Shown here in pieces: positions 26,082-35,500 of a stretch of 64,000 bases of DNA; position 1 is the stretch's first letter; the number at the start of each line of letters is the position of its first letter. The stretch is from Aquabacterium sp. (GTDB taxonomy: Bacteria; Pseudomonadota; Gammaproteobacteria; Burkholderiales; Burkholderiaceae_C). The stretch is from the NCBI GenBank assembly GCA_023266355.1, contig JAHFQM010000003.1, positions 62,001 to 126,000 of the forward strand, read 5' to 3'. Under the pieces are notes generated by a model. It was not told where the DNA came from and did no database searches. It was given only the letters and a program-made list of their open reading frames with translations. A program made the translations under genes and the position numbers.

Positions 26082-26795
26082 TCATCCGGTCATGCGGTTG
26101 GTCAGCTTCAGGCTGATGGGCTGCGGCAGGCTGGCCGGAGGTGGATTGCGAAAACCAGGGAAGCGACCCATGGCCTCCTGGATCAGCTGGTCTGTTTCTG
26201 GGTTGCCGGTGCTGCCCACGAGCTTGAAGCGTTCCAGGCCACCATCGGCTCGCACCCATATCTGGATGGGCACGGCGTAATCGCTGGCGCGTTTCAACGG
26301 TGCTTGCCGCTGCAGGTAGGTGTCTATCTCACGCTTGACGGCATTGCCATACGACGACGCAGCCAGCCGGTCACCCACGGTGCCACCACCCGTGCCTGTG
26401 CCAATGGCGCCGCCCTTGTACTCGCTGTTCACGCTGCCCGCGCTGAAGGCGCTGGGGCCATCGCCGGCGGCGCCTTCCATCTTCAGCTGCTGCGGCTCGG
26501 GCGGTGCTTCCACCGGCTTTTGCTCTTGCTGCTGAGGTTTGTTCTCTTCGGGCTTGGGCTCGGGCTTTTTCTCGTCCTTCGGGGGCGGAGGCGGCGGCGG
26601 GGTGTCCGGCAAGACCGCGATCTTCACGGTCTGCCGCTTGGGGCCACCACCGCCCTTGCCCATCTGGCTGTAGATCAGGTAGGACGCCACCACGAGGGCC
26701 AGCACCAGCACCACGGGCACGATGAAGCGCTTGGCGCCGCCGTCCTGGGTGTCCTCGGCGGCCTGGTCGCCACGGTCCATGTCAGGGGCGCTCAT
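26082..26795 (-). CDS. tonB: TonB-family energy transducer
   Basis: TonB transmits proton-motive force from an ExbB-ExbD complex to the outer membrane. The 237 residues show a cytoplasmic N-terminus of about 22, one membrane helix (FIVPVVLVLALVVASYLIY), a Pro-rich spacer (VLPDTPPPPPPPKDEKKPEPKPEENKP-type) and a Gly/Ser linker. A TonB C-terminal domain follows from about 145 (SYGNAVKREIDTYLQRQ, VPIQIWVRADGGLERFKLVG, QLIQEAMGRF). The C-terminal fold looks complete. It starts 1 bp after exbD and is followed by the porin gene. Confidence 0.87.
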   Translation of the reverse strand: MSAPDMDRGDQAAEDTQDGGAKRFIVPVVLVLALVVASYLIYSQMGKGGGGPKRQTVKIAVLPDTPPPPPPPKDEKKPEPKPEENKPQQQEQKPVEAPPEPQQLKMEGAAGDGPSAFSAGSVNSEYKGGAIGTGTGGGTVGDRLAASSYGNAVKREIDTYLQRQAPLKRASDYAVPIQIWVRADGGLERFKLVGSTGNPETDQLIQEAMGRFPGFRNPPPASLPQPISLKLTNRMTG

Positions 26796-26796
26796 C

Positions 26797-27198
26797 TCAG
26801 GTTCCGATCTTGGCGGTGACCAGGCCCATGGACACCTCCAGCTTGTTGCACAGGTCGATCACGGTGACCACCTGGGCGTATTGCGAACGGGCGTCGCCCT
26901 TGATGGCCACGCTCATCTTCGGGTCGCGCTGCTTGGCCTGGACCAGCTCGGACTCCAGCTGGGTGGCCGTGACCGGCACGCCATTGAGCAGCAAGGCACC
27001 GCCCGGCATCACCTGCACCACCTTGAGGTCGTGCTTCTCGGTGCTGGGCTTGTTGCTGGGCTTGGGCATGGAAATGTGCAAGCCTTGCACCGAGGCCGTG
27101 GTCATCAGGATGAACACGACCAGCAGCACATAGGCCAGGTCCAGCATCGGCGTGACGTTGATGCTGTCGTAGGGTTTGGTTTCGTCTTGGACCTGCAT
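26797..27198 (-). CDS. exbD: ExbD/TolR family protein (copy A)
   Basis: This 133-residue proton-channel subunit has one membrane helix with the essential Asp in INVTPMLDLAYVLLVVF, followed by a periplasmic domain with VLLNGVPVTATQLES and a closing beta-strand. It lies directly after a second ExbD gene and before tonB. The periplasmic part differs from copy B, so this is not a recent duplicate. Two ExbDs per channel occur in some Gram-negative ExbB systems. Its partner is the ExbB-domain fusion at 27666-29372. Confidence 0.92.
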   Translation of the reverse strand: MQVQDETKPYDSINVTPMLDLAYVLLVVFILMTTASVQGLHISMPKPSNKPSTEKHDLKVVQVMPGGALLLNGVPVTATQLESELVQAKQRDPKMSVAIKGDARSQYAQVVTVIDLCNKLEVSMGLVTAKIGT

Positions 27199-27207
27199 GG
27201 ACTCACC

Positions 27208-27615
27208 TCATTGCGCGCGCTTGGTGGCCAGGCCGATTTCGGTGATGTCCAGGCGCTTGGCAATCTCCAGCACCTGCATGACCTTCTCGTACTGGGTGGC
27301 CGCGTCGGCCTTGAGGACGACGGGCAGCGCAGGGTTGGCCGCCTTGTACTGGGCAAGGGTGGTTTGCAGCTCGTCCATGCTCACCGGGTAGGCGTCCAGG
27401 TAGACCTGGCCATCGGCCGTGATGGTGATGCCCTTGGTCTGCGGCTTGGCCAGGTTGTTGGCGGCCTGGGTCAGCGGGGGCGCCACCTTCACGCCCTGCA
27501 CCGAGGCCGTGGTCATGATGATGAACACGACCAGCAGCACGTAGGCAAGGTCGAGCATGGGCGTGACGTTGATGTCGTCGTACGCCTGCAGATCGCCTTT
27601 GACATCACCGGCCAT
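27208..27615 (-). CDS. exbD: ExbD/TolR family protein (copy B)
   Basis: This 135-residue protein has the ExbD helix with DINVTPMLDLAYVLLVVF and a periplasmic domain with GQVYLDAYPVSMDELQTTL and LPVVLKADAATQYEKVMQV. It follows the ExbB fusion by 50 bp and precedes copy A by 9 bp. It is nearer to classical ExbD in its second half than copy A. The pair could assemble as a heteromeric stator around one ExbB pentamer. Confidence 0.92.
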   Translation of the reverse strand: MAGDVKGDLQAYDDINVTPMLDLAYVLLVVFIIMTTASVQGVKVAPPLTQAANNLAKPQTKGITITADGQVYLDAYPVSMDELQTTLAQYKAANPALPVVLKADAATQYEKVMQVLEIAKRLDITEIGLATKRAQ

Positions 27616-27665
27616 GCTCGCCCCTTGTGTTCATGCTGACTGCCATGACCAAGACCTGTGCACGC

Positions 27666-29372
27666 TCAGCGGGCACCGTGGTTCTCAGCGACACGGGTGA
27701 TGAACTCATCGACAAAGATGCCCATGTCGGACGAGATGTTCTTGATGCGGGCGGCCAGGTAGTTGTAGCCAAACAGCGCAGGGATGGCGACGGCCAGACC
27801 GGCCACGGTGGCCAGCAGCGCAGCCGCGATGCCGGGGGCGATGGCGTTGACGTTGACGTCGCCAGCCGCGGCAATCGCCGCGAAGGTGATCATCACGCCC
27901 ACCACCGTGCCCAGCAGGCCCAGGAAGGGGCCGCCCGAGATGGCGATGGTCAGCAGCACGATCTTGCTGTTGAGGGTGTGGCTTTCGCGGATCAGGTCGG
28001 CATCGACGGCGGCCTTGACGGCATCCAACGAAGCACCCGACAAGGGCGCGGAACCTGGCTTGCCCACGTCACGCTTGTTCAGCTCGCGCATGCCGGCGTT
28101 GTAGAGGCGCGCCAGCTGCGAGTGCTTCATGTCGGTGGTGCCCACGGTGAGCACGTCTTTGGCGTTGCGGAAGTTGCTGAGGAACTTCAGGTTGTCCTTG
28201 TCGGCACGGCCCACCAGCACGGCCTTGTCGTACATCACCCAGACGGCGATCACGAACATGATGGCCAGGATGATGATGACGACCCAGGCGTCGGTGGTGA
28301 GGTTCTCCACCAGGATGGCGAAGTGGCCCTTCTCGCCGTGGCCCGCATCGGCATCGGCCGTGTCAGGCGTTTGCGTGGTGGACAGCACGAGCTTGGCGTC
28401 GGCGCTCTGGGCGGCGTGGGCGAACTTGACCCAGTCTGCGCTGCGCACGGTGCCTGCAACTTCCAGCTGGTCGAGCAAGCCGGTGATGCCTTGGCCCACC
28501 GACAGGGCGCCTTCGATGGGGGCCACGGTCGCGGGTACATCGGCCTGGGCGGCCTGGGCACCATTGACGTACAGGGTCAGCTTGCCGTTGCCCACGGTCA
28601 CGGCCAGGTGAGCCCAGGCAGCGGTCGGCAGTTCACCGCCAGCCGCCGTGGCGGCGCCCAGCGTTGCGGTGGCCTTGCCGTTGGCCAGGGTCAGCGACAG
28701 GGGGCCTTGCTTGAACAGGGTGCCGGTGACGGCTTCGGGCTTGAACCACAGGCTGACGCTGTAGGGGCCAGTGCCACCGGCTTTGAGCTTGTCGGCGGTC
28801 CAGGTGATGGCTTGGCCATCGAGCTTGGCGGCCACACCGATCAGGCCAGTGTTCTCGCGGGCCACAGGGCCAGCGGACTTGACCTGGGCGCTGGCGTCAT
28901 CGGCGGTCTCACCGGCCTTGCCAGCGAAGGTGATGGCCGCGGCCATGGCACCGTCGAAGATGGCGGGGCTGGTGGTTTCGGCGGCCGCGGCTTCGTTGCC
29001 GGCGTACACGTAAACCAGGTTCTTGTCCGTGCCGGGCAGTGTGTTGGGCAACTGCACCCAGACCACGGCCAACTCGTTGGCGCCATCGAAGCGCTCGACC
29101 CAGTACTTCAGCGGGGTCTTGTCGTCAGCGGCCACCACGCGCAGGTCGGCGCCGTCCGGCTTGGCCCCCAGGAAGTCGAAGTTGCCCGAGTGCAAGCGCA
29201 CCGGCACGACCACGCCCGACAGGGCTTCCTTGGTTTCCACGCCTTGCGCGGACGTGTTCAGAACCACCTTGGTGCGGTGCTTGAAATCGGCGTTCCACCA
29301 GGCTTGCGCCAGGGTGGGCAGACAAACTGCTGCTGCAAACAACGTCGAAGTGAGGATGCGCTTGATCTTCAT
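27666..29372 (-). CDS. DUF2341-LamG-ExbB/TolQ fusion proton channel
   Basis: This 568-residue inner-membrane protein has a large exported N-terminal part. Domains in order: signal peptide (1-24, ends AQA), DUF2341 (about 25-110, starting WWNADFKHRTKVVLN), a LamG/concanavalin-like domain (about 165-340, with GPYSVSLWFKPEAVTGTLF and NGKLTLYVNGAQ). A membrane helix follows (362-381), then a cytoplasmic loop and the MotA/TolQ/ExbB domain with two helices (about 471-536; GGPFLGLLGTVVGVM and PGIAAALLATVAGLAVAIP). The N-terminal half looks like a carbohydrate- or surface-binding module placed in the periplasm. ATG at 29372 begins the signal peptide. It is the first gene of the energising part of the cluster. 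Confidence 0.9.
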   Translation of the reverse strand: MKIKRILTSTLFAAAVCLPTLAQAWWNADFKHRTKVVLNTSAQGVETKEALSGVVVPVRLHSGNFDFLGAKPDGADLRVVAADDKTPLKYWVERFDGANELAVVWVQLPNTLPGTDKNLVYVYAGNEAAAAETTSPAIFDGAMAAAITFAGKAGETADDASAQVKSAGPVARENTGLIGVAAKLDGQAITWTADKLKAGGTGPYSVSLWFKPEAVTGTLFKQGPLSLTLANGKATATLGAATAAGGELPTAAWAHLAVTVGNGKLTLYVNGAQAAQADVPATVAPIEGALSVGQGITGLLDQLEVAGTVRSADWVKFAHAAQSADAKLVLSTTQTPDTADADAGHGEKGHFAILVENLTTDAWVVIIILAIMFVIAVWVMYDKAVLVGRADKDNLKFLSNFRNAKDVLTVGTTDMKHSQLARLYNAGMRELNKRDVGKPGSAPLSGASLDAVKAAVDADLIRESHTLNSKIVLLTIAISGGPFLGLLGTVVGVMITFAAIAAAGDVNVNAIAPGIAAALLATVAGLAVAIPALFGYNYLAARIKNISSDMGIFVDEFITRVAENHGAR

Positions 29373-29470
29373 GATCAGACCGGTGAAGAAAAGAGAGTGG
29401 ATTATTGAAAAATCATGTGTCCTGGTTAGGGAATGCATTGAAGCCATACGGACCAATGCACCCCAAAAAC
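29373..29470 (-). promoter_or_regulatory. AT-rich 5' region of the ExbB fusion gene
   Basis: Upstream of the fusion gene the DNA becomes notably AT-rich for this genome (around 29391-29420, with a run reading TTTTTCAATAATCC on the minus strand). This is a plausible promoter zone separating the energising genes from the TpsA gene, but no exact -35/-10 pair can be defended. Confidence 0.3.
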
Positions 29471-29496
29471 CAGTCACACAACATTCACAAACAAGG

Positions 29497-29522
29497 GATC
29501 CGGGGGGCTCCCCCCTGGATCA
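29497..29522 (-). terminator. Terminator-like hairpin after the giant tpsA gene
   Basis: GATCCGGGGGG pairs with CCCCCCTGGATC around a 2-nt centre with one bulged base, about 20 bp past the stop of the giant gene. On the minus strand it is followed by TTGTTTGTG, a weak U-rich run. It may end the TPS transcript before the ExbB genes. Confidence 0.5.
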
Positions 29523-29542
29523 GGGCCTGGCCCTCAGCGGGC

Positions 29543-32500
29543 TCAGCGCTTTTCTTTGTCTTTGGCGTCTTTGATGGCCTTGCTGTCCCCGGCATCACCA
29601 GCGGCAGCCGCCTCACCCTCGGCACCCAAGCCCAACAGCTCCACAGACAATTGCGAATTGACCGTGCCACGCGACTTGGCGTTGCCGGAGCGCTCCGCCG
29701 CCTGCTCCACGCCCGCCTGCGGATCGGCCAGTTTGGGCGTGATGCTGATGGTGACGGTCGGTGCTGCGGGTGGCGCCACGCCGCTCGCGTTGGAGATGTT
29801 GTCCGCACCCCGCACGACGGGCGCAGCCACCTGCACATCACCGCCAACAATGAAGGCGTCCAAAGCGCGAATCTCACCGTTGGGTGCGTACAAGCCGATC
29901 CGCGGCTGGATGTCTTGCGGTTCCTGGATGGTCTGGAAGCCGGAGCCCGTGAGCGATGGCTGTCCCTTGGTCTCCACCCGCTGTGTGACGGGATTGAAGA
30001 ACCGCCGCGGCGTGGCTTGCGAGGCCGCGTTGTTCGAACCCTTGCCCGAGTCGATGTCGCCATCGGTGGCATAGATGAAGAGGTTGCCTCGTCCGGAGAC
30101 GATGACCTTCTGGTCACCGGCCAGGAAGTCCCCACCCGTCAAGGAACGGAAGGATCCGCCATCGAAGTTCACGAAACCACGTGCCTTGCCATCGGTAGAG
30201 GGCAGGCCCGCGAGCACCTTGTCCGCGGCGATGACATCGATGCCGCCCAGGCTGTTGTCGATGCTGCCGCTGACATTGCCGCCACCCGGTGCGAGGTTGT
30301 GCACTCGCCCGCTGGCCAGGTTGATCAGGCCTTGGCGGTCCACGCTTTGACCCAGACCCGCCAAGTCCACGATGCCGGCGGCCTCCTTGAACAGGTTCTC
30401 GCGCTGGACCTTGCGCTTGGCTTCCTCGCTCGCGTCTGACGAAATCGCGATGCTCACGGCCTGCGAAGCCAGGGACGTGGTCAGGCGCCACATGGTCTCG
30501 TGCTTGACGCGCTTGAACGCGTCGCTCAGGTAGTAGGCCTCGCTGCGGCCGGCCAACTCGGGCAGGTACTGCGCCACGAAGCGGGCATTGAGGAAGCGGT
30601 CCAGGGCGCCCAGTTGGCGCGCATCGGTCAGGGTGCCGAAGGTGCTCAGCACCTCGGCGTCGGTGGCCTCTGCCCACGAAGCCTTGCCCTCTGGCGGCGG
30701 CAACTGGCTGGCCACCACGGCGGCACGCAACTCGGCACGGAAGGCCGCGTCGCTGCCATGCAAAGCGGTGGCCCGCTCAATGTTCACCTGCCGGTCCATG
30801 CCCGCTGCCAGGGTGATTTTGGCGCCCTGGTCGGGCAAAGCCTGGTTGATGCTGTTGCCCACGGCCGCCACACCTGTGGACTGCTGCAGCAAGATGTCAC
30901 GGCCCGCTTCGATGCGCAACTGCCCCGGGCCGTTGATCACCACAGCGCCGACGTTCGTGTCCAGCGCGACGACGTCGCGCCCGGCACTGAGTCGGGTCAC
31001 ATCGCCTTCGCCGAAGTTCTGGCCCATGAAGATGGGGTTGAGCAGGTCGCGGCCTGCCACAAGTTCGGCCGGACGCGGCACACGCAATGCGGCGTAGGTG
31101 GTGCTGATGGCCGACACCTCTGTGAGGTCAAAACGCAAGTCCCGGCCGGCTGCAAAAGTCACCACGTTGGGATTGGCCGCTTGTTCGGTGTCAGTGACAG
31201 GGCGAGACACCAACTGCGACGTGTTGCCTGCCACCACGGACGAATACCCGGTCGCCAGGGACGAGCTTGCGTTGGCCGGGTTGAGCGCATTGGCCATGCC
31301 CGCCAAGCCACTGCTGGCCACGGGTGCGCCCGGGCTTGCGCCAAACACAGCCAAGGCCTGCTGGCGGTCAGGCAGCTGGAAAATTCCACGCAGCGACAGG
31401 TCACCCTCGGCATAGACCCGCACATCCGAGCTCACGGAGGGTGCCACCGCAAGGGCGTTCGCGTTGGTGCGCACGTCCTGTGTGACGCCGTTGGTCTTGG
31501 ACTTGTACTCCACGCCCGCAGCGTCGATGGACACGTCACCCGAGTAGCTGGTCAGGCGCAGCACCGGTGGCAGCACAGCGGCCAGCTGGGCCATGTTGGC
31601 GAGGTCGGCCACCGGGATGACCACGTTGCCTGCGACGTTGTTCAATGCGCGCGTGAGGAAGCGCAAAGTCTGGCTGTTGGGCTCCAGGGTGACGCTGCCC
31701 TTGGTGCTGAAGACCGAGGCGCCAGCGGTCGGGGCATAGGTCAGGTAGTAGCCAGATTCACCAGCCGTGATGCGCGACCGCGTGGCGGTCGTTGCACCTG
31801 TGAGCGCCTGCGTCAGCAAGGTGGGGTTGAAGACATGCGACACCTCCACGTCGTTGCCGGCACTGACAGCCCATTGGCCGTTCATCAAGCCCAGCAAGGG
31901 CGCCGATGGGATGACCTGTTGAGAGGTGTACGTACCGTCTGTGGTTGTGGCGCCGGCACCTTCCTTGATGCTGCCGCCTGCGCTGAGGCGACCGTCGCCG
32001 CGCGCCAGCACGAACAAGCCACCGGCGATGTCGCCACCGGCCTGCACGCTGACGTCACCGCCACCGAGCTCCTTGAGGCTGGTGCCACCGCTTGCCAGTG
32101 CCACATTGCGGGCATTGGTGAGTGACACCACGGCCATGTCACGCACATCGCCACCCGCCGTCACGTCGATGTTGCCGCCGCCGAAGGAGCCGAAGCCCTG
32201 ACGGAAGCTGTCGAAGGCCGTCCACCATGCGACGCTGCCTGCTGCGGCGCCTGCGTGGAAGAAGAAGTTGGGCGTCATTTGGGTCAGTGACTGCGCAGCC
32301 GTGTTGGTGGCGTTCCGGCTGGACACGTTGCCGCCGGCGCTGATGCTCAGGCGACCACCGCGCTCGGTGTACTGGGCCCAGGTGTACGGCGTGACGAACG
32401 ATTCACCCGAAGCCAGCGAAGAAAGCCGACCTGCCACATAAATGGCCGATGGCAAGGCCGTGGTCCCGGTGGAGCTGAGCAGCCTCACGTCGCCGGCGGC

Positions 32501-35500
32501 GGCCACCTCGATGGAGCCCGCGGTGGTGCGGATGTGCTTGTCACCGCTCAGTTCGAAATGCCCTGCGGATTTCTCAGCGTTGACCGCCAACAGGTTGGCG
32601 GACGCGGTGTCTGCGCCAGCCACAAAGCGGAATGAAGCCGCATCACCCGCCGACACAGAAGATGGCGCCGTTGCGTTCTCGGCCACCCGGGCAGCAGACC
32701 CGAAGCCTGCGCTCACGTTGTCCACCACCGACAGGTTGCCAGCGGCACGCACCGTCAGGTTGATGGGCTCGCCGCCTGAGACCAGCGGCGTGAAGTTGAA
32801 GTCGCCTGTGAGCGTGTCCAATGCAAAGTTGCCCAAGGCGCGGACCTCGGCCTCGGCCTTGACATGGGCTTGTGCACTGGTCAAACCCAAGCCCGACAAG
32901 ATGTTGGCCTTGTTGCTACCACCCAGGAAGGTGTCGGCCTCGGATTTGATCGTGTTCAGGCCCCAGGCCGTCGTCGTGGTGTTGCCCGTGGTCAGGGTCT
33001 TGTGCTGCTGCGCGTCGGCAGTTCCAGGGGCGTCGGTGTACACCTTGACACCCACCAGGTCCACCTGACCAGCCTGCAGATTCAGTTGGGTGCCTGCATT
33101 GCCATCATCGGCCAGTCGGCTGACCTTGATGTCGGCATCGGTGCCACCCACGGCCTTGCGGCCTGCGCGCACCACGATGCGGCCGTCCAGCGGGTCCCCC
33201 ACGCTGTCGGCCACCACGGTGGCATCGCCCAGGAAGACCGTGCCATCGGTGGACGACAACAGCACATCGCCACCGTTGGCACCGTTGCGCGTCGAGCGCG
33301 CGCTGATGCTGGCGCCATGGTTGAGGGTCAGGTCACCTTTGGACTGCAGTTGAACCAGGCCGCCTTGGGCCGCATCGGCGATGACCTGACCGGAGGCGCC
33401 CAGGCTCAGCTTGCCGCTGTCGGCCGTGATGCCCACTTGGCTGGCACGCATTTGCGTGTTCAACACCACATCGCCCTCGCGAACGCGGATGTCAACCTTG
33501 CCCAGGGCTTGCCCAATGCTGGATGAGACCTTGGCCAGGCCGTCGAGGTTGCTGCCCGTGAAGGCCACGCCCGCAGCCACCGCCTGCGCTTCTTCAAGGC
33601 TCATCACGCGCTGAGCGTCGACAGCGAGCTTGCCGCCTTGGGACGCTGTCGGCGCGTCCAGCTTGATCTGAGCGGCTGTGCCGATGACCACAGCACCCGC
33701 GGTGAACTCGCCCGCCTTCGCGGCACCCTTGGCTTGCAGATTGACGGTACCTGCCTGAGCCACGTTGCCGTTCATGGCGACCGGCAGCTGGGCCGCGGAG
33801 GCATTCAACAAGCCATTGACGACCACGTTGCCACTGGTGGCCTTGGCCGAGAGGCTGCCGCCATCGGACGACACCACATAGTCGGCCGTGACCTGCTTGC
33901 TGCGGCCCGCCACACTGGTGGTCGAGCCCTCGGCAAACACCACCGTGTCGTTGCGTCCAGCCACACCGGCGCCGGTGATGTCCAGGGTACCGGACTCGAT
34001 GTCGATCACGCCACGTTGCTCAACGCGCTTGCCTTGCAAGGCCACAGCGCCACCGGCGCCGAGCGACTCGCCCAAGGTTTTGGCGCCCTCGCGGTTCGTG
34101 ATGGTCAAGACGCCATCGACATCGACCACTTGCTGGGCCTTGCCTGTGGCCGAGACGCGGGCCGCGGACAGTTCCAGGTCACCGCGTGCTTTGAGGTTGC
34201 CGCGGCCGTCCAGGACGATGTCGCCCTTGCTGTCGAGCACGGTCTTGGCGAAGGCCAAAGCCTGGCCATTGGCCGTCACGGCCGAGGTCGAAGGCAGCGA
34301 GGTGGCCACCGTCAGGCCGCCTGTGCGGCCGTCCTGCAGAACCGATGTGGCCTCGACGCGCAACTGGCTGGTGCCCAACTCGGTGCCCGCGGCGCGGCCC
34401 GTGGTATTGGTCAACACGACCTCGCGCGCCTTCACCGTGGCCACCTGGTCGGCGTTGCCGATGCCACGCAGCTGCGGCGTGTCCAGGGTCATCTTGTCCA
34501 TGCTGGACGAACCCAGCGTCACATCGCGGTAGAAGTCGATGCCCTGGTAGGCACGCAACTGCAGACGCTGGCTTTGGTTGATGTTGCTCAACAGCTCGCC
34601 TGAAAGCGACAAGATGCTTGCATCGAGCTTGTCCGCCGCAACGGCGCCCACTGCCACGCGCTGGCTGCCCAGGCCCAGGCTGCCCGTGTTGATGCGGGTG
34701 CTGGGGTCGATGCTCAGGTTGCCCGTGGCATCGAGTTGCACGGCATTGCCCGACAACTGCACGCTGCCCGGCAGGGCTGCCTTGCCCACTTCCAGGTCGC
34801 CGCTCGGTGTGGCGCTCACGTTGGTCACCGAGACCTCGGTTTTGCTCAGGTTGCTCACCAGCAGGGTGGCGCCATCGTCCTTGATCACATAACGGCGGCT
34901 GTCACCGGTGTCGGCGCCTGTCGAGGCCACACGCAGGCCGTCCTCCACCTTCACGGACTTCTTGGCCACCACGAGCAACTCGCCCGCTGTGCTCAGTTCA
35001 TCGGATGCACCTTCCGTGGATGGGGTCGAGACCAAGCTGACGGCGTCTGCCTTGCGCGTGACCGTCACGCCATCGGCGGAGTTCTCCCGGGTGCCACCCA
35101 GCAAGATGCTGCTGGCACCGATGCTGTTCAAGCGGTCCAGGCTGACCTGGCCCTTGCCCGCGGCTGGCGCGCTGCGCGACACCACCATGTCGGGCATGGC
35201 CACGTCGAGCATGCCCCCACGCAGGCCATCACGGCCCGCCAGGTTGACCGATGCAAGCAGGTCGAACGCATTGCTGGAAACAAAGGATGCGATGCCCGCG
35301 TCACCTGGGCGCAGAATGGCCTCACCAGAGCGCTTGGCCAAGGCGTCGACGTATGCGTTCGCCGAAGTCCGGATGACCTCGGACTGCTTGCGGAATGTGT
35401 CTTCAGGCTCCAGCACCAAGACCATGTTGGGGTTGCCCGTGCTGCTTGCGGTGCCAGCGCCCCCCATGAAGCCCGAAACATAGACCGAGCCATCGTCGTT

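Noticed and set aside
29543..30200. Contact-dependent inhibition toxin at the end of the giant exoprotein
   Set aside because: The C-terminus is a lysine-rich tail without a VENN-type boundary or a following immunity gene.
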